Of a stretch of DNA of 64,000 bases, positions 20,738 to 31,198 are shown piece by piece (positions within the stretch are counted from its first letter, which is position 1; each line of letters begins with the position of its first letter). The notes under the pieces were generated by a model. That model searched no databases and was not told the DNA's origin. It saw only the letters and a program-made list of their open reading frames with translations. Source of the stretch: Rouxiella silvae (GTDB taxonomy: Bacteria > Pseudomonadota > Gammaproteobacteria > Enterobacterales > Enterobacteriaceae). The position numbers and the translations under genes are program-made. The stretch spans positions 1 to 64,000 of the forward strand of contig NZ_MRWD01000021.1 of assembly GCF_002093625.1 (NCBI RefSeq), written 5' to 3'.

Positions 20738-21396
20738 TTCTCATCACCAAGCACGTAGCCAACGCCGTGAACGGTGCGGATACATCCGTTGCCCAGCTTG
20801 CGGCGAAGATGGTGGATATGCACCTCTACCGCATTGCTACTGACCTCCTCATCCCAACTGTAGAGCTTTTCCTGAATCAATTGACGCGGTAACACGCGGT
20901 TTTTATTGCGCAGAAACAACTCCATTACCGCCACTTCACGCGGGGTCAGCACTATCGTTTCGCCATGAAGACTGACGCTGCGGCCTGCTGGGCAAAACTC
21001 AATGCCACCGTGCTGAATTTTAGGCGTGACCTGTCCGTGACGACGGCGAATCAGCGCCTCTAATCTGGCCGCAACCTCGGCCAGTGCGAAAGGTTTGCAC
21101 AGATAATCATCGGCACCGGCCTGCAATCCCCCCACTCTTTCTTCCAGCGCATCTCTGGCGGTTAGGATGAGCACCGGAGTATCACGCCCTTCCAGACGCC
21201 ACTGGCGCAGCAGTAACATGCCGTCGAGGCCAGGCAGGCTGAGGTCTAGCACCACCGCATCGTAAGGCGCACTGTCGAGCGCATTCTTACCGATAACGCC
21301 GTCGGTAAACCAGTCTAGAGTGAATCCCAGTCGTGTAAGGCCGACTTTGATCCCGTCGCCAATCATTTTGTCGTCTTCGATCAATAGAATCCGCAT
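20734..21396 (-). CDS. qseB: Response regulator QseB
   Basis: OmpR-family regulator of 220 residues (E. coli 219) with a receiver domain (acidic pair 8-9, phospho-acceptor Asp51, Lys in CKPF) and a winged-helix domain ([10 protein letters not shown]-type start, [15 protein letters not shown] recognition helix, GVGYVLG wing). First gene of qseBC. A CTTAAG-N5-CTTAAG direct repeat 64-80 bases upstream is a likely self-regulatory site. It could also answer to PmrB-type kinases, as described for E. coli QseB. Confidence 0.93.
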   Translation of the reverse strand: MRILLIEDDKMIGDGIKVGLTRLGFTLDWFTDGVIGKNALDSAPYDAVVLDLSLPGLDGMLLLRQWRLEGRDTPVLILTARDALEERVGGLQAGADDYLCKPFALAEVAARLEALIRRRHGQVTPKIQHGGIEFCPAGRSVSLHGETIVLTPREVAVMELFLRNKNRVLPRQLIQEKLYSWDEEVSSNAVEVHIHHLRRKLGNGCIRTVHGVGYVLGDEK

Positions 21397-21459
21397 CTTT
21401 CGCTCATTCTCCTTTTTAAGGCTTGCAGAGGCATCCTTTAATCAGTATACCCAAGCCTG

Positions 21460-21476
21460 CTTAAGCAGTTCTTAAG
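21460..21476. promoter_or_regulatory. PmrA/QseB-type direct repeat CTTAAG-N5-CTTAAG
   Basis: Two exact CTTAAG half sites (21460-21465 and 21471-21476) are spaced by five bases, matching the PmrA/BasR box. The site is in the 185-bp divergent region between qseB and panB, so it can serve qseBC autoregulation. QseB is a close relative of PmrA with crosstalk in E. coli; which regulator binds here is inferred. Confidence 0.72.
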
Positions 21477-21581
21477 ATGTGCGATAACTCGCATCTTCCT
21501 TAAACGGGCTATTTGATTGAGACTCCTTCCAGTAGAATAGCCGTCAGATTATTCGACAGTTTATAAGGCTGAGAAATTACG

Positions 21582-22376
21582 ATGAAAGCAACAACCATGA
21601 GCCAATTGCGCCAGTGGAAGCAGGAAAAGCATAAATTTGCGACCATAACTGCCTATGACGCCAGCTTTGCCCAACTCTTTGCGGAGCAGGGTATTCCCGT
21701 AATGCTTATCGGCGATTCGCTGGGCATGGTCGTTCAAGGACAGGACTCGACGCTGCCGGTCACCCTTGAGGACATTGTTTACCACACTCGCTGCGTTCGC
21801 CGTGGTGCGCCTAAAGCCCTCCTGCTGTCTGATCTGCCGTTTATGAGCTACTCCACGCCAGAGCAAACTTTCGACAGCGCTGCCCAACTGATGCGCGCCG
21901 GGGCCAATATGGTCAAGCTCGAAGGCGGCAGTTGGCTGTGCGAAACGGTCGCCATGCTGACCGAGCGCGCCGTGCCGGTATGCGGTCATTTGGGCTTAAC
22001 GCCTCAGTCGGTTAATATCTTCGGCGGCTATAAAGTTCAGGGTCGCGGTGAAGTCGCCGCAAATAAGCTACTGGAAGATGCACTGGCGCTGGAAAAAGCC
22101 GGCATGCAGCTTCTGGTGCTCGAGTGCGTGCCGGTTGCATTGGCGCGTCGCGTAACCGAAGCACTGACGATCCCGGTGATCGGCATTGGCGCCGGTAGCG
22201 CAACCGACGGCCAAATTCTGGTGATGCATGATGCCTTCGGCATTACTGGTGGGCATATTCCCAAGTTTGCCAAAGACTTCCTGGCTGAAGCCGGGGATAT
22301 TCGTGATGCTGTGCGCTTATACGTTGAAGAAGTGGCGCAGGGTATTTATCCCGGCATTGAACACAGCTTTCAGTAA
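21582..22376 (+). CDS. panB: 3-methyl-2-oxobutanoate hydroxymethyltransferase
   Basis: PanB makes ketopantoate from ketoisovalerate and methylene-tetrahydrofolate, the first step towards pantothenate. It is 264 residues, as in E. coli, with the metal-binding [11 protein letters not shown], the substrate-binding block [12 protein letters not shown] and GIGAG. ATG 21582 is chosen; the next Met (residue 6) is less likely by length. First gene of the panBCD cluster; 30 bases precede panC. Confidence 0.97.
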   Translation: MKATTMSQLRQWKQEKHKFATITAYDASFAQLFAEQGIPVMLIGDSLGMVVQGQDSTLPVTLEDIVYHTRCVRRGAPKALLLSDLPFMSYSTPEQTFDSAAQLMRAGANMVKLEGGSWLCETVAMLTERAVPVCGHLGLTPQSVNIFGGYKVQGRGEVAANKLLEDALALEKAGMQLLVLECVPVALARRVTEALTIPVIGIGAGSATDGQILVMHDAFGITGGHIPKFAKDFLAEAGDIRDAVRLYVEEVAQGIYPGIEHSFQ

Positions 22377-22406
22377 ACACCTTGCAGTCTAGCGAGAGGC
22401 ATAATT

Positions 22407-23261
22407 GTGTTAATCATTGAAACTATCCCCCTGCTGCGCCGGGAAATTCGTTTTTTTAAGCAGAATAACAAACGCATTGCGCTGGTGCCGACGATGGGAA
22501 ATTTACATCAGGGACACATGACGCTGGTTGACGAAGCGAAAGCGCGAGCAGATATTGTGGTCGTCAGCATCTTCGTCAACCCAATGCAGTTTGAACGCGC
22601 GGACGATTTAGAACGATATCCCCGTACGTTGCAGGAAGACTGTGAAAAGCTGAACAAGCGCGGCGTGGATCTGGTGTTTGCCCCCACTCCTGCCGAGATT
22701 TACCCTAAAGGGCTGGCGGCGCAGACGCAGGTCGACGTTCCTGATCTGTCGACTATCCTCGAAGGGGCGAGTCGTCCGGGGCATTTTCGCGGCGTATCCA
22801 CGATTGTAAGTAAGCTGTTCAACCTAGTGCAGCCTGACGTCGCCTGTTTTGGTCAGAAAGACTATCAACAGTTGGCGCTAATTCGCGCAATGGTAGAAGA
22901 TATGGGATACGACCTAGAAATAGTCGGCGTACCTACCGTGCGTGCAAAAGACGGTCTGGCTCTGAGCTCTCGCAACGGTTATTTAACTAACGACGAGCGA
23001 AAAATAGCGCCACAGCTGGCGAAAATTATGAATCAGCTTGCCATCCGTCTGACGCAGGGTGAGCGGCACGTTGAAGAGCTGCTGGCCGGCTGTGCGCAGC
23101 AGTTGCACGAAGCCGGTTTCCAGCCTGATGAGCTTTTCATCCGTGATGCGAAAAACCTGCATGATTTATCCGTCGACAGCACCTCGGCAGTGATTTTGAT
23201 GGCTGCATGGTTAGGTAAAGCGCGGTTGATCGATAATCAGGAAGTGGATTTAACGGTTTAA
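22407..23261 (+). CDS. panC: Pantothenate synthetase
   Basis: PanC joins pantoate and beta-alanine with ATP. The 284-residue protein has the HIGH-type motifs ([10 protein letters not shown]), the [10 protein letters not shown]-like [10 protein letters not shown] and the KMSKS-like ALSSRN loop. It starts with GTG at 22407 after [21 protein letters not shown] aligns with the family N-terminus. Lies between panB and panD, and its product uses the beta-alanine that PanD makes. Confidence 0.97.
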   Translation: MLIIETIPLLRREIRFFKQNNKRIALVPTMGNLHQGHMTLVDEAKARADIVVVSIFVNPMQFERADDLERYPRTLQEDCEKLNKRGVDLVFAPTPAEIYPKGLAAQTQVDVPDLSTILEGASRPGHFRGVSTIVSKLFNLVQPDVACFGQKDYQQLALIRAMVEDMGYDLEIVGVPTVRAKDGLALSSRNGYLTNDERKIAPQLAKIMNQLAIRLTQGERHVEELLAGCAQQLHEAGFQPDELFIRDAKNLHDLSVDSTSAVILMAAWLGKARLIDNQEVDLTV

Positions 23262-23296
23262 TTTATTCAATATTTCCCTGAGGGGAGAGGTAAGTT

Positions 23297-23677
23297 ATGG
23301 TACGCACAATGCTGCAAGGTAAACTTCATCGTGTCCATGTGACCCATGCTGATTTACATTACGAAGGTTCTTGCGCCATCGATCAGGATTTTCTTGATGC
23401 CTCCGGGATCCTGGAATATGAAGCTATCGATATTTACAACGTGACCAACGGCAAGCGTTTTTCAACCTACGCGATTGCCGCAGAACGTGGCTCACGCATT
23501 ATCTCGGTAAACGGTGCGGCGGCGCACTGCGCCAGCGTCGACGATTTACTGATCATTTGCTCATACGTGCAAATGTCCGATGCACAAGCGCGTCAACACA
23601 AGCCTAACGTAGCCTATTTTGAAGGCAAAAATCAGTTGAAGCGCACGGCAAAAGCGGTGCCGGTTCAGGTCGCCTGA
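23297..23677 (+). CDS. panD: Aspartate 1-decarboxylase
   Basis: PanD makes beta-alanine from aspartate using a pyruvoyl group formed by self-cleavage. The cleavage site Gly24-Ser25 (HYEGSCAID) is present, and the length, 126 residues, is the family's. In enterobacteria maturation needs PanM, which is not in this window. A strong GAGGGGAGAGG precedes ATG 23297. It ends the pan cluster ahead of a strong terminator. Confidence 0.98.
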   Translation: MVRTMLQGKLHRVHVTHADLHYEGSCAIDQDFLDASGILEYEAIDIYNVTNGKRFSTYAIAAERGSRIISVNGAAAHCASVDDLLIICSYVQMSDAQARQHKPNVAYFEGKNQLKRTAKAVPVQVA

Positions 23678-23707
23678 CCTGCACTGAAAAAGTGTCAAAG
23701 CGTCATA

Positions 23708-23737
23708 AAAAACGGGAGCCTGATGGCTCCCGTTTTT
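23708..23737. terminator. Bidirectional terminator between panD and yadH
   Basis: AAAAACGGGAGCC (23708-23720) pairs with GGCTCCCGTTTTT (23725-23737) around a four-base loop, with A and T tails on both sides. It can stop panBCD on the plus strand and yadGH on the minus strand. Confidence 0.93.
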
Positions 23738-23754
23738 ATTGGCAATAATGATGC

Positions 23755-24525
23755 TTAGGTTCTCAGTCCGCGCCCGCGTTCGATGAGATACCACGCCAGC
23801 AGATAGAAGGCCACGATAAATGCGACCAGTACACCCAGGGTAAACACCAACGGTACGTCTGAAATACCCAGAAAACCGTAGCGGAAGCCGCTTATCATAT
23901 AAACGATAGGATTCAGCTTCGACACCGCCTGCCAGAACGGCGGCAGCAAAGTCAGCGAGTAAAATACCCCGCCCAGATAAGTCAGCGGCGTGAGCACGAA
24001 GGTCGGGATCAGGCTGATATCATCAAAGGTGGTGGCAAATACAGCGTTAAGCAGTCCGCCCAGCGAGAATAGAATTGCCGTCAGCAACAGTGTCAGCGCA
24101 ATGACCCACCACGAGTGAATGGTTAGGTGGACAAAAAACATCGAGATAACGGTCACCAAAATACCGACGCAAATACCGCGCGCCACGCCGCCGCCAACGT
24201 AACCGGCGATCACCACGTGGGTTGGAACCGGCGCGACCAGCAGCTCTTCAATGTTACGCTGGAACTTGGCGCTGAAAAACGAAGAGGCAACGTTGGCGTA
24301 TGAGTTAGTAATAACCGACATCATGATAAGGCCCGGCACGATGAACTGCATATAGCTGAAGCCGTGCATGTCGCCGATGCGTGAACCAATCAAATTGCCG
24401 AAAATGACGAAATAAAGAGACATGGTGATAACCGGTGGGACCAGGGTTTGCACCCAGATGCGTCCAAACCGGTTAATCTCTTTCATCCAAATACTTTTAA
24501 GTGCCACCCAATAGAGTTGCGACAT
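23755..24525 (-). CDS. yadH: ABC-2 type transporter permease YadH
   Basis: The membrane half of the YadGH exporter, substrate unknown. The 256-residue protein has about six hydrophobic segments and the ABC-2 family block NIEELLVAPVPTHVVIAGYV. The start overlaps the yadG stop by one base (TAATG), implying coupled translation. In E. coli yadI and yadE lie between yadH and panD; here they are absent. Confidence 0.95.
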   Translation of the reverse strand: MSQLYWVALKSIWMKEINRFGRIWVQTLVPPVITMSLYFVIFGNLIGSRIGDMHGFSYMQFIVPGLIMMSVITNSYANVASSFFSAKFQRNIEELLVAPVPTHVVIAGYVGGGVARGICVGILVTVISMFFVHLTIHSWWVIALTLLLTAILFSLGGLLNAVFATTFDDISLIPTFVLTPLTYLGGVFYSLTLLPPFWQAVSKLNPIVYMISGFRYGFLGISDVPLVFTLGVLVAFIVAFYLLAWYLIERGRGLRT

Positions 24526-25448
24526 TATTTTTTACCCTCACTGCCATTTACCAGGGTGACAAACAGCTCTTCTAAACGGTTGGCTTTGTTACGCATACTC
24601 AGCACTTGTACGCCCTGCTTGCTCAATTGGCTGAACAGAGAATTAAGACCCTGCTCGCGCATGACTTCCACTTCAAGGGTTGAGGTGTCGAGCAGGCTGC
24701 TATGGTAGCCTTCAAGCTGCGGAATAGCACTCTTTGGCGCCAAGTCCAGCACAAAGGTTTCTGATTTCAGCTTGGAGAGCAGCGACTTCATCGAGGTGTT
24801 TTCCACCAACTGACCGTCCTGAATAATGCCGATATTGCGGCACAGCATTTCTGCTTCTTCCAGATAGTGAGTGGTCAAAATAATCGTGGTGCCCTGCACG
24901 TTGAGCTCTTTCAAAAAGCCCCACATCGAGCGACGCAGTTCGATGTCTACGCCCGCAGTTGGCTCATCTAGAATCAACAATTTTGGCTCATGCATCAATG
25001 CACGGGCAATCATCAAACGGCGCTTCATGCCGCCCGAAAGCATACGGGAACGCTCGTTGCGCTTGCCCCACAGGTCAAGCTGTGTCAGATACTTTTCAGC
25101 GCGCGAGATGGCATCTGAACGCTTCACGCCGTAGTAACCCGCCTGATTCACCACCACCTGCATTACGGTTTCAAACGGGTTAAAGTTGAATTCCTGAGGA
25201 ACCAATCCTAACTGCCGCTTGGCGTTAACAATATCCTTGTCAATGTCGTAACCAAATACCCGAACCTTACCGGCTGACTTGTTCACCAGCGAACTGATAA
25301 TGCCTATCGTGGTGGATTTTCCGGCTCCGTTAGGACCCAGCAAGGCATAGAAATCGCCGGCTTCAACACGCAAATCAATTCCGCGTAAAGCCTGTACACC
25401 GCCTGCGTAGGTTTTGGTTAACTTCTCCAGTTCTAAAGCGTATGTCAT
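24525..25448 (-). CDS. yadG: ABC transporter ATPase YadG
   Basis: ATPase partner of YadH. In 307 residues are Walker A LLGPNGAGKST (about 37-47), signature LSGGMKRRL, Walker B LLILDEP and the TAGVD D-loop, typical of DrrA/CcmA-like export ATPases. The ATG at 25448 (MTYALELEKL) aligns with the E. coli start; an upstream start at 25490 would add 14 residues absent from the family. Divergent from can. Confidence 0.95.
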   Translation of the reverse strand: MTYALELEKLTKTYAGGVQALRGIDLRVEAGDFYALLGPNGAGKSTTIGIISSLVNKSAGKVRVFGYDIDKDIVNAKRQLGLVPQEFNFNPFETVMQVVVNQAGYYGVKRSDAISRAEKYLTQLDLWGKRNERSRMLSGGMKRRLMIARALMHEPKLLILDEPTAGVDIELRRSMWGFLKELNVQGTTIILTTHYLEEAEMLCRNIGIIQDGQLVENTSMKSLLSKLKSETFVLDLAPKSAIPQLEGYHSSLLDTSTLEVEVMREQGLNSLFSQLSKQGVQVLSMRNKANRLEELFVTLVNGSEGKK

Positions 25449-25584
25449 AAGTGAAGTCTTACCTTGTTTTTCAATGTATTGTTTTTTCAAGAATGGTATA
25501 GGCTGAGTAGAACTCTTGTGAAATTCATTAGAGTTGACCTATATTACCCCAACGTAGACGCTTTCTTACAGGCTAATAACTTTC

Positions 25585-26238
25585 ATGAATGATATCGAAA
25601 CACTGATCAGCAACAACGCCGCTTGGTCAAAAATTATGGAAGAGGAAGATCCTGGCTTCTTCGAACGCCTCTCTCTTGCTCAAAAACCACGCTTCCTTTG
25701 GATTGGCTGTTCCGACAGTCGCGTTCCCGCAGAACGTCTGACCGGATTAGAGCCTGGCGAACTGTTCGTTCACCGCAACGTGGCTAACCTGGTGATTCAT
25801 ACCGACCTCAACTGCCTGTCCGTCGTGCAATACGCTATTGACGTGCTTGAAGTCGAACACGTCATTATCTGTGGCCACCACGGCTGCGGCGGCGTGAAGG
25901 CGGCGATTGAAAACCCTGAATTGGGATTAATCGACAACTGGCTGCTGCACATCCGTGATATCTATTTTAAACACGGCAACGCGCTAAGCGAACTTGAGCC
26001 AGACGACCGTTTGAATAAGCTTTGTGAACTCAACGTGATGGAACAGGTGTACAACCTGGGTCACTCAACTGTGATGCGCAGCGCGTGGAAACGCGGGCAA
26101 AACATCACTCTGCACGGCTGGGTTTACGGGCTTCAGGACGGACGTTTACGTGACCTCGACGTGACCTCGACCAGTCGTGAGGTGCTCGAGCAGCGCTATC
26201 ACCGTGGCGTCGCTACGCTGATTGAACAACCGAAATAA
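25585..26238 (+). CDS. can: Beta-class carbonic anhydrase
   Basis: Interconverts CO2 and bicarbonate, essential for growth in air in E. coli. The 217-residue protein (E. coli 220) shows zinc ligands Cys42, Asp44, His98 and Cys101 within [10 protein letters not shown] and CGHHGCGG. Asp44-Arg46 is the catalytic dyad of beta enzymes. Transcribed alone, divergent from yadG, convergent with hpt. Confidence 0.97.
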   Translation: MNDIETLISNNAAWSKIMEEEDPGFFERLSLAQKPRFLWIGCSDSRVPAERLTGLEPGELFVHRNVANLVIHTDLNCLSVVQYAIDVLEVEHVIICGHHGCGGVKAAIENPELGLIDNWLLHIRDIYFKHGNALSELEPDDRLNKLCELNVMEQVYNLGHSTVMRSAWKRGQNITLHGWVYGLQDGRLRDLDVTSTSREVLEQRYHRGVATLIEQPK

Positions 26239-26270
26239 GCAGCAACCCTCGGCTTTCACCGCATAACAAT

Positions 26271-26302
26271 AACGCCTCAGATTTTACAACGTCTAAGGCG
26301 TT
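26271..26302. terminator. Hairpin between can and hpt
   Basis: AACGCCTCAGA (26271-26281) pairs with TCTAAGGCGTT (26292-26302) with one mismatch. It lies in the gap between the convergent genes can and hpt, about 30 bases past the can stop. T-runs are short, so it is called a terminator mainly from position. Confidence 0.5.
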
Positions 26303-26354
26303 AAAACGTTCCACTATGTGCCTTGCCTAACTCAAAACACAGGCAGGCAGATTA

Positions 26355-26888
26355 TTATTCCAGCAGTGTGACTTTGCCGACATACGGCAGATGGCGATAG
26401 CGCTGCGCATAGTCGATACCGTAACCCACCACAAACTCGTCAGGAATGGTGAAGCCAACGTACTCAACGGTAACATCAACCTCACGGCGCTGCGGTTTAT
26501 CGAGCAGCGTACAGATAGCCAGTGACTTTGGCCCACGCAGCTGGAAAATCTCGCGAACTTTGCTCAGCGTATTGCCTGAGTCGATAATATCTTCGACGAT
26601 CAGCACGTCTTTACCGCGAATGTCTTCATCGAGATCTTTGAGAATCTTCACATCACGCGTCGTGGACATGCCGTTGCCGTAGCTTGAAGCGGTCATGAAA
26701 TCAACCTCATGCGGAACGTCAATGGCGCGGCAAAGGTCGGCCATAAACATAAAGGATCCGCGCAACAGCCCCACCAAAACCATCTCACTGCCGCTGTCGC
26801 GATAGTGCTCAGTGATTTCGCGGCCCAACTCGGCAATACGGGTTTTTACTTCCTGCTCGGAAATCATTACGTCTACAGTGTGTTTCAT
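26355..26888 (-). CDS. hpt: Hypoxanthine phosphoribosyltransferase
   Basis: Purine salvage enzyme forming IMP from hypoxanthine and PRPP. The 177-residue protein has the PRPP-binding motif [14 protein letters not shown] and the flexible-loop [12 protein letters not shown]. The ATG at 26888 (MKHTVDVM) aligns with the E. coli start; five more residues upstream are in frame but lack support. In E. coli gcd lies between hpt and cueO; it is absent here. Confidence 0.97.
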   Translation of the reverse strand: MKHTVDVMISEQEVKTRIAELGREITEHYRDSGSEMVLVGLLRGSFMFMADLCRAIDVPHEVDFMTASSYGNGMSTTRDVKILKDLDEDIRGKDVLIVEDIIDSGNTLSKVREIFQLRGPKSLAICTLLDKPQRREVDVTVEYVGFTIPDEFVVGYGIDYAQRYRHLPYVGKVTLLE

Positions 26889-26997
26889 ATAAAACCTGAC
26901 CACCTAAAAAAAGAAATGAGTACTGCCACCTTGAGGATTGATGGCAGTCTTTATCGCGCAGGGAGTATATCAAAGAACGTTGCGCAACAGGTAGAAC

Positions 26998-28623
26998 CTA
27001 GGCGACGGTGAAGGAAAGCATCATGCCCGTGTCCTCATGCTCTAAAAGATGGCAGTGCGCCATGTAGGCATGCTGCTTGTCGGCGAGATGGTCAAAGCGT
27101 ACCAACACTTCGCTGCGTCCGCCTTCAACCCGCACGGTGTCTTTCCAGCCCTGACGATGTTTAGCGACCGGCTGGCCGTTTTCGGTAAGGATGCGGAACT
27201 GGGTACCGTGGATATGGAAAGGGTGCAGCATCATGTCGCCCTCTCCCGAAATAGTCCAACGCTCGTACTGCCCGCGTTTGACATCAAACGCCGGATTGTT
27301 CATGTCATAGGCTTTGCCGTTGATTTTATTACCGTTCATAAAGTCAAAATGCGCTGCGCCCTGCGGCATCGACATACCGGGCATGGCCTTCATGCTGCCG
27401 TGGTCCATCGAAGACATATCACCGTGACTGTCTGACATGCTGGGCATTGACGCCATCGTCTCTTTACTGCCGTTACCCATGCTCATGCCTGCCATCGCGC
27501 CGTGACCGTAGCGGTTCATCAGCGCCTGCATACCCAGCTGGTCGAGCTGCGGGTCCATCATCAATTGGAGCCAACGGGTTGGCAGTCCTTCAAGTGAAGG
27601 GAGCGCAGGGAGCGCAATCAGAGCGTCAGGCAGCACGCCGCCGGACTGCGTAGAGGTAGGCTGAATTTTTAACACTTGTACCGGCTGGTCGAAAGGCGCA
27701 AGTGTCATGCCCATTTGCTGTACCGGCAATGTCACCAAGTCAAACGCTTTGCCGTCGGAGCAGTCGACCATCACTTCAAAGCGTTCACCCATCAGCATAG
27801 GCAGCTCACTGAGTTTAACCGGCTCGGGCAGAAAACCCCCATCGCTGGCGATCACATACAGTGGACGCCGATCGCTGGTGGCCAAACGAAGCGAGCGAGC
27901 ATTGCAGCCGTTGAGCAAGCGCAGCCGCAACCAGCCGCGAGAAACACCGTGCTGCGGATAAATCACGCCGTTGGTTAACATATGCTGGCCAAACCAGCCA
28001 ACCGCAGCGGTCATCACGTCGAGCTGGTAGTCAATCTGACCCGCATCGTTAAGGCGCTTGTCCTGCAGAATAATCGGGATATCGTCCACGCCCCAGCGCG
28101 AAGGTATTTGCAGTTTATCGCCCTCTTCATCTTCTATCAGCACCATTCCTGCCAGCCCCATAGCCACTTGATAACCGCTGGTCTGATGGGGATGCGGGTG
28201 AAACCAGCAGGTTGCTGCACGCTGATCAATCGTGAAGTGCACCTCGCGGCTTGCTCCCGGAGCAATCATTGCCTGCGGACCACCGTCGGCTTCGCCCGGT
28301 ATCTCAAGCCCGTGCCAGTGAACGGTGCTAGCTTCAGGCAAATTATTCTTAACGATAACCCCGACAGGCTTTCCACGACGCAGGCGCAGCACGGGCCCCA
28401 GTACATTGCCGTTCACTCCCCAGGTAGTCGTCGTTACCCCCGGTAAGAATGCACTTTTTCCCTGCTGCAAATTCAGGCGATAGGTTCCTCTGACATCTGG
28501 CTGAAGAATTTCAGGCACCGGCAGCGCAGGACGACTCGCCGCAAAGGCTTGCCGGCTCCAGGTCGGAAGGGCCGTCATTGCGCCGTACATGGCAGCCAGT
28601 TTGATGAAATCGCGACGATACAT
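26998..28623 (-). CDS. cueO: Multicopper oxidase CueO
   Basis: Periplasmic cuprous oxidase that detoxifies copper. The 541-residue precursor (E. coli 516) has a Tat signal (RRDFIK), the type 2/3 copper motifs HWHG, HPHPH, HPFHIHG and [12 protein letters not shown], and a Met/His-rich segment around residues 390-440 ([10 protein letters not shown]... repeats) that in E. coli CueO binds extra Cu(I) and gates the active site. This segment is Met-rich as in the family. Transcribed from a CueR-type promoter at 28672-28695. Confidence 0.96.
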   Translation of the reverse strand: MYRRDFIKLAAMYGAMTALPTWSRQAFAASRPALPVPEILQPDVRGTYRLNLQQGKSAFLPGVTTTTWGVNGNVLGPVLRLRRGKPVGVIVKNNLPEASTVHWHGLEIPGEADGGPQAMIAPGASREVHFTIDQRAATCWFHPHPHQTSGYQVAMGLAGMVLIEDEEGDKLQIPSRWGVDDIPIILQDKRLNDAGQIDYQLDVMTAAVGWFGQHMLTNGVIYPQHGVSRGWLRLRLLNGCNARSLRLATSDRRPLYVIASDGGFLPEPVKLSELPMLMGERFEVMVDCSDGKAFDLVTLPVQQMGMTLAPFDQPVQVLKIQPTSTQSGGVLPDALIALPALPSLEGLPTRWLQLMMDPQLDQLGMQALMNRYGHGAMAGMSMGNGSKETMASMPSMSDSHGDMSSMDHGSMKAMPGMSMPQGAAHFDFMNGNKINGKAYDMNNPAFDVKRGQYERWTISGEGDMMLHPFHIHGTQFRILTENGQPVAKHRQGWKDTVRVEGGRSEVLVRFDHLADKQHAYMAHCHLLEHEDTGMMLSFTVA

Positions 28624-28671
28624 AGTCGGTCCTTATGCTTAGTCAGAGAAGAGAGATATTGCTTAGCCTAA

Positions 28672-28695
28672 ACCTTAACCCAAGGTTAAGGTCAA
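28672..28695 (-). promoter_or_regulatory. CueR-type promoter of cueO
   Basis: The arms ACCTTAACC (28672-28680) and GGTTAAGGT (28684-28692) form a perfect dyad around CAA. On the minus strand a -35 TTGACC (28690-28695) is followed by a 19-base spacer holding the dyad and then a -10-like TAGGCT. A long spacer with an internal CCTT/AAGG dyad is the mark of MerR-family promoters such as E. coli copA and cueO, where CueR-Cu(I) activates. cueR itself is not in this window. Confidence 0.85.
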
Positions 28696-28889
28696 GCCGA
28701 TATAAGATATGAAAAAAACTGATGTAAAAGAAATTTATGTGCGGTGTGGCAAATATGGTAACGTCATTTTGATAAATTACGGGCTTAATCATTACTATGA
28801 CGAATACTTATATTGTGGCTATGACACGTTTACTCGCCAAACTCCGCTTTCAGGCAAAAATAAATTTACCCGCAAAAACAAGGCAGAGC

Positions 28890-29237
28890 ATGAAAAAAAC
28901 CACCCTGAGTCTGCTATTGCTGACCTTACTTGGATTCTCCTCTGCCAGCCAGGCATTGAGCGAACCCGAAGCGGAAGATTTAGCGGATTTAACCGCCGTC
29001 TTTGTTTATTTGAAAAATAATTGTGGCTATGAGCAGTTACCGAACACGCAAATTAAACGCGCTATTATCTATTTCGCTCAGCAAAATCATTGGGATCTAA
29101 GCAATTACGCGGCCTATAACATGCAGTCAATGGGCGAAGACAGCTACCGCGATCTCAGTGGAATAGACGTGGCGAAAGCCGTCAAATGCAAGTCATTGGC
29201 GCGCGATTCGCTCGGTCTTTTAGCCTACAGTAACTAA
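28890..29237 (+). CDS. yacC: YacC family protein (pilotin-like, secreted)
   Basis: A 115-residue protein, the same length as E. coli YacC, of the PulS/OutS-type pilotin family, function unproven. It has a signal peptide (MKKTTLSLLLLTLLGFSSASQA) and a Cys pair in the mature part (NNCGY and VKCKS), probably a disulfide. ATG 28890 is preferred over 28797, which would add 31 residues before the signal peptide. The E. coli order cueO-yacC-speE is preserved, although here yacC and cueO are divergent. Confidence 0.9.
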   Translation: MKKTTLSLLLLTLLGFSSASQALSEPEAEDLADLTAVFVYLKNNCGYEQLPNTQIKRAIIYFAQQNHWDLSNYAAYNMQSMGEDSYRDLSGIDVAKAVKCKSLARDSLGLLAYSN

Positions 29238-29426
29238 ATATCCCCTCCTCACCCCAAATTCCCCGGGGTGAGCTAAAATCTCATTGCCGTACTGTCCAAT
29301 TGAAATAAAAATCCGGCTAACAACACTTTTAATGGCAGAAATTCGGCGGTGCAAGCCTCGCTCGAGTTCGCTATCATAGCGCGCCCATTTTTCATGGCTG
29401 TGATCACTCAGGAGAAGTGCGAGATT

Positions 29427-30302
29427 ATGTCTCAGAAAGTCACCCAGAAAGAAATTTGGCATGAAACGCTGCACGACAGTTTCGGCCAGTATTTCACTGT
29501 TGAAAAAGAGCTGTATCGCGACAAAACCGAGCATCAGGATTTGGTGATTTTCGAAAATGCCGCGCTGGGCCGGGTAATGGCGCTCGACGGCGTGGTACAA
29601 ACTACCGAACGTGACGAGTTTATCTATCACGAAATGATGACGCACGTGCCGCTTCTGGCGCACGGCAACGCAAAAAAAGTGCTGATTATCGGCGGTGGTG
29701 ATGGCGGTATGCTGCGTGAAGTTTGCCGTCACACCCAGGTTGAGCACATCACTATGGTTGAGATTGATGCAGGCGTGGTTGAATTCTGCCGTCAGTATCT
29801 GCCTAACCACAGTGCCGGTTCCTACGAGGATGCCCGTTTTAATCTAGTGATTGATGACGGTGTAAATTTCGTCAATCAGACCACTGAAACCTACGACGTC
29901 ATCATCTCCGACTGCACTGACCCCATTGGACCCGGCGAAAGCCTGTTTACCTCGGCCTTTTATGAGGGATGCGCGCGCTGCCTAAATCCCGGCGGTATTT
30001 TCGTTGCTCAGAACGGCGTCTGTTTCCTGCAGCAGGACGAAGCGGTCAACAGCCATCATAAACTGCGCCACTATTTTAAAGACGTCAGCTTCTATCAGGC
30101 TGCCGTGCCGACCTACTATGGCGGCATCATGACCTTTGCCTGGGCCACTAACAATCTGGACTATCGCCACATTGATAACGCGACGCTACAGGCACGCTTT
30201 GTTGCCTCGGGTATAACCAGTCGTTATTACAATCCGGCAGTCCATCATGGCAGCTTTGCCCTGCCGCAATATTTACTGAATGCCCTGTCAGCCGCTCGCT
30301 GA
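29427..30302 (+). CDS. speE: Spermidine synthase
   Basis: Transfers aminopropyl from decarboxylated SAM to putrescine. The 291-residue protein shows the N-terminal beta domain, the nucleotide motif IGGGDGGML and the catalytic block [10 protein letters not shown]. The ATG at 29427 has AGGAGA upstream and matches the E. coli 288-residue length; an upstream start at 29349 adds 26 unlikely residues. It precedes speD, which supplies its substrate. Confidence 0.97.
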   Translation: MSQKVTQKEIWHETLHDSFGQYFTVEKELYRDKTEHQDLVIFENAALGRVMALDGVVQTTERDEFIYHEMMTHVPLLAHGNAKKVLIIGGGDGGMLREVCRHTQVEHITMVEIDAGVVEFCRQYLPNHSAGSYEDARFNLVIDDGVNFVNQTTETYDVIISDCTDPIGPGESLFTSAFYEGCARCLNPGGIFVAQNGVCFLQQDEAVNSHHKLRHYFKDVSFYQAAVPTYYGGIMTFAWATNNLDYRHIDNATLQARFVASGITSRYYNPAVHHGSFALPQYLLNALSAAR

Positions 30303-30330
30303 ACCTGCATCCGTAAAGGGGTGAACTAAA

Positions 30331-31125
30331 TTGCAAAAGCTGAAACTGCATGGTTTCAATAACCTGACTAAAAGCCTGAGTTTTTGTATCTACGATATTT
30401 GTTATGCCAAGACCGCAGACGACCGCGACGGCTATATCGCCTACATTGACAAAGAGTATAGCGCCAACCGCCTGACGGAAATTCTCACCGAGGCCTGTTC
30501 GATTATCGGTGCGAATATCCTCAACGTGGCACGACAGGATTATGAACCTCAGGGTGCCAGCGTCACGATTCTGGTCAGTGAAGAACCGGTTGACCCCAAG
30601 GATGTTGACACGTCAGAGCACCCTGGTCCGTTACCCAAGTCGGTGGTGGCACACCTCGACAAGAGCCACATCTGCGTTCATACCTATCCAGAAAGCCATC
30701 CCGAGGGCGGGCTTTGCACCTTCCGTGCCGACATAGAAGTGTCAACCTGCGGGGTAATTTCGCCACTGAAGGCGTTGAACTATCTTATTCATCAGTTGGA
30801 ATCTGACATCGTTACCATTGATTATCGCGTGCGCGGTTTTACTCGTGACGTGAATGGCGTTAAGCATTACATCGATCACTCAATCAATTCGATTCAAAAT
30901 TTCATGTCTGAAAATATAAAATCGCTGTATCACATGCTGGACGTGAATGTTTATCAGGAGAATATTTTCCATACCAAAATGATGCTTAAAGACTTCGATC
31001 TTAAACATTACCTGTTTAATGCCAAACCTGACGAACTGAGCGCAGCAGACCATAAAGAAATTACCAGTCTGTTGTATAAAGAGATGCAGGAAATTTATTA
31101 CGGAAGAAATATCCCGCACCTTTAG
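30331..31125 (+). CDS. speD: S-adenosylmethionine decarboxylase proenzyme
   Basis: Makes the aminopropyl donor for SpeE. It is a pyruvoyl enzyme cut at Lys111-Ser112 (DKSHICVHT), with length 264 as in E. coli. The start codon is TTG at 30331, also the case in E. coli, and the reading [12 protein letters not shown] aligns at the N-terminus. Lies 28 bases after speE in the speED operon and before a strong terminator. Confidence 0.97.
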   Translation: MQKLKLHGFNNLTKSLSFCIYDICYAKTADDRDGYIAYIDKEYSANRLTEILTEACSIIGANILNVARQDYEPQGASVTILVSEEPVDPKDVDTSEHPGPLPKSVVAHLDKSHICVHTYPESHPEGGLCTFRADIEVSTCGVISPLKALNYLIHQLESDIVTIDYRVRGFTRDVNGVKHYIDHSINSIQNFMSENIKSLYHMLDVNVYQENIFHTKMMLKDFDLKHYLFNAKPDELSAADHKEITSLLYKEMQEIYYGRNIPHL

Positions 31126-31130
31126 AATTG

Positions 31131-31177
31131 AATGGCCGACCATCTTATTGATGTTTAGGCCATTTTTTATTTTTTTC
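31131..31177 (+). terminator. Terminator of speED
   Basis: AATGGCC (31131-31137) pairs with GGCCATT (31158-31164) and a T-rich run follows to 31177. A short CATC/GATG inner pairing extends the stem. Placed six bases after the speD stop. Confidence 0.85.
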
Positions 31178-31198
31178 GGGAAATAACGCGAGGGAGAA

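Noticed and set aside
28709-29020. 103-codon plus-strand frame overlapping yacC
   Set aside because: It runs out of frame through the signal peptide and first half of yacC, has no family resemblance, and starts close to the cueO promoter. yacC itself matches E. coli in length and sequence.
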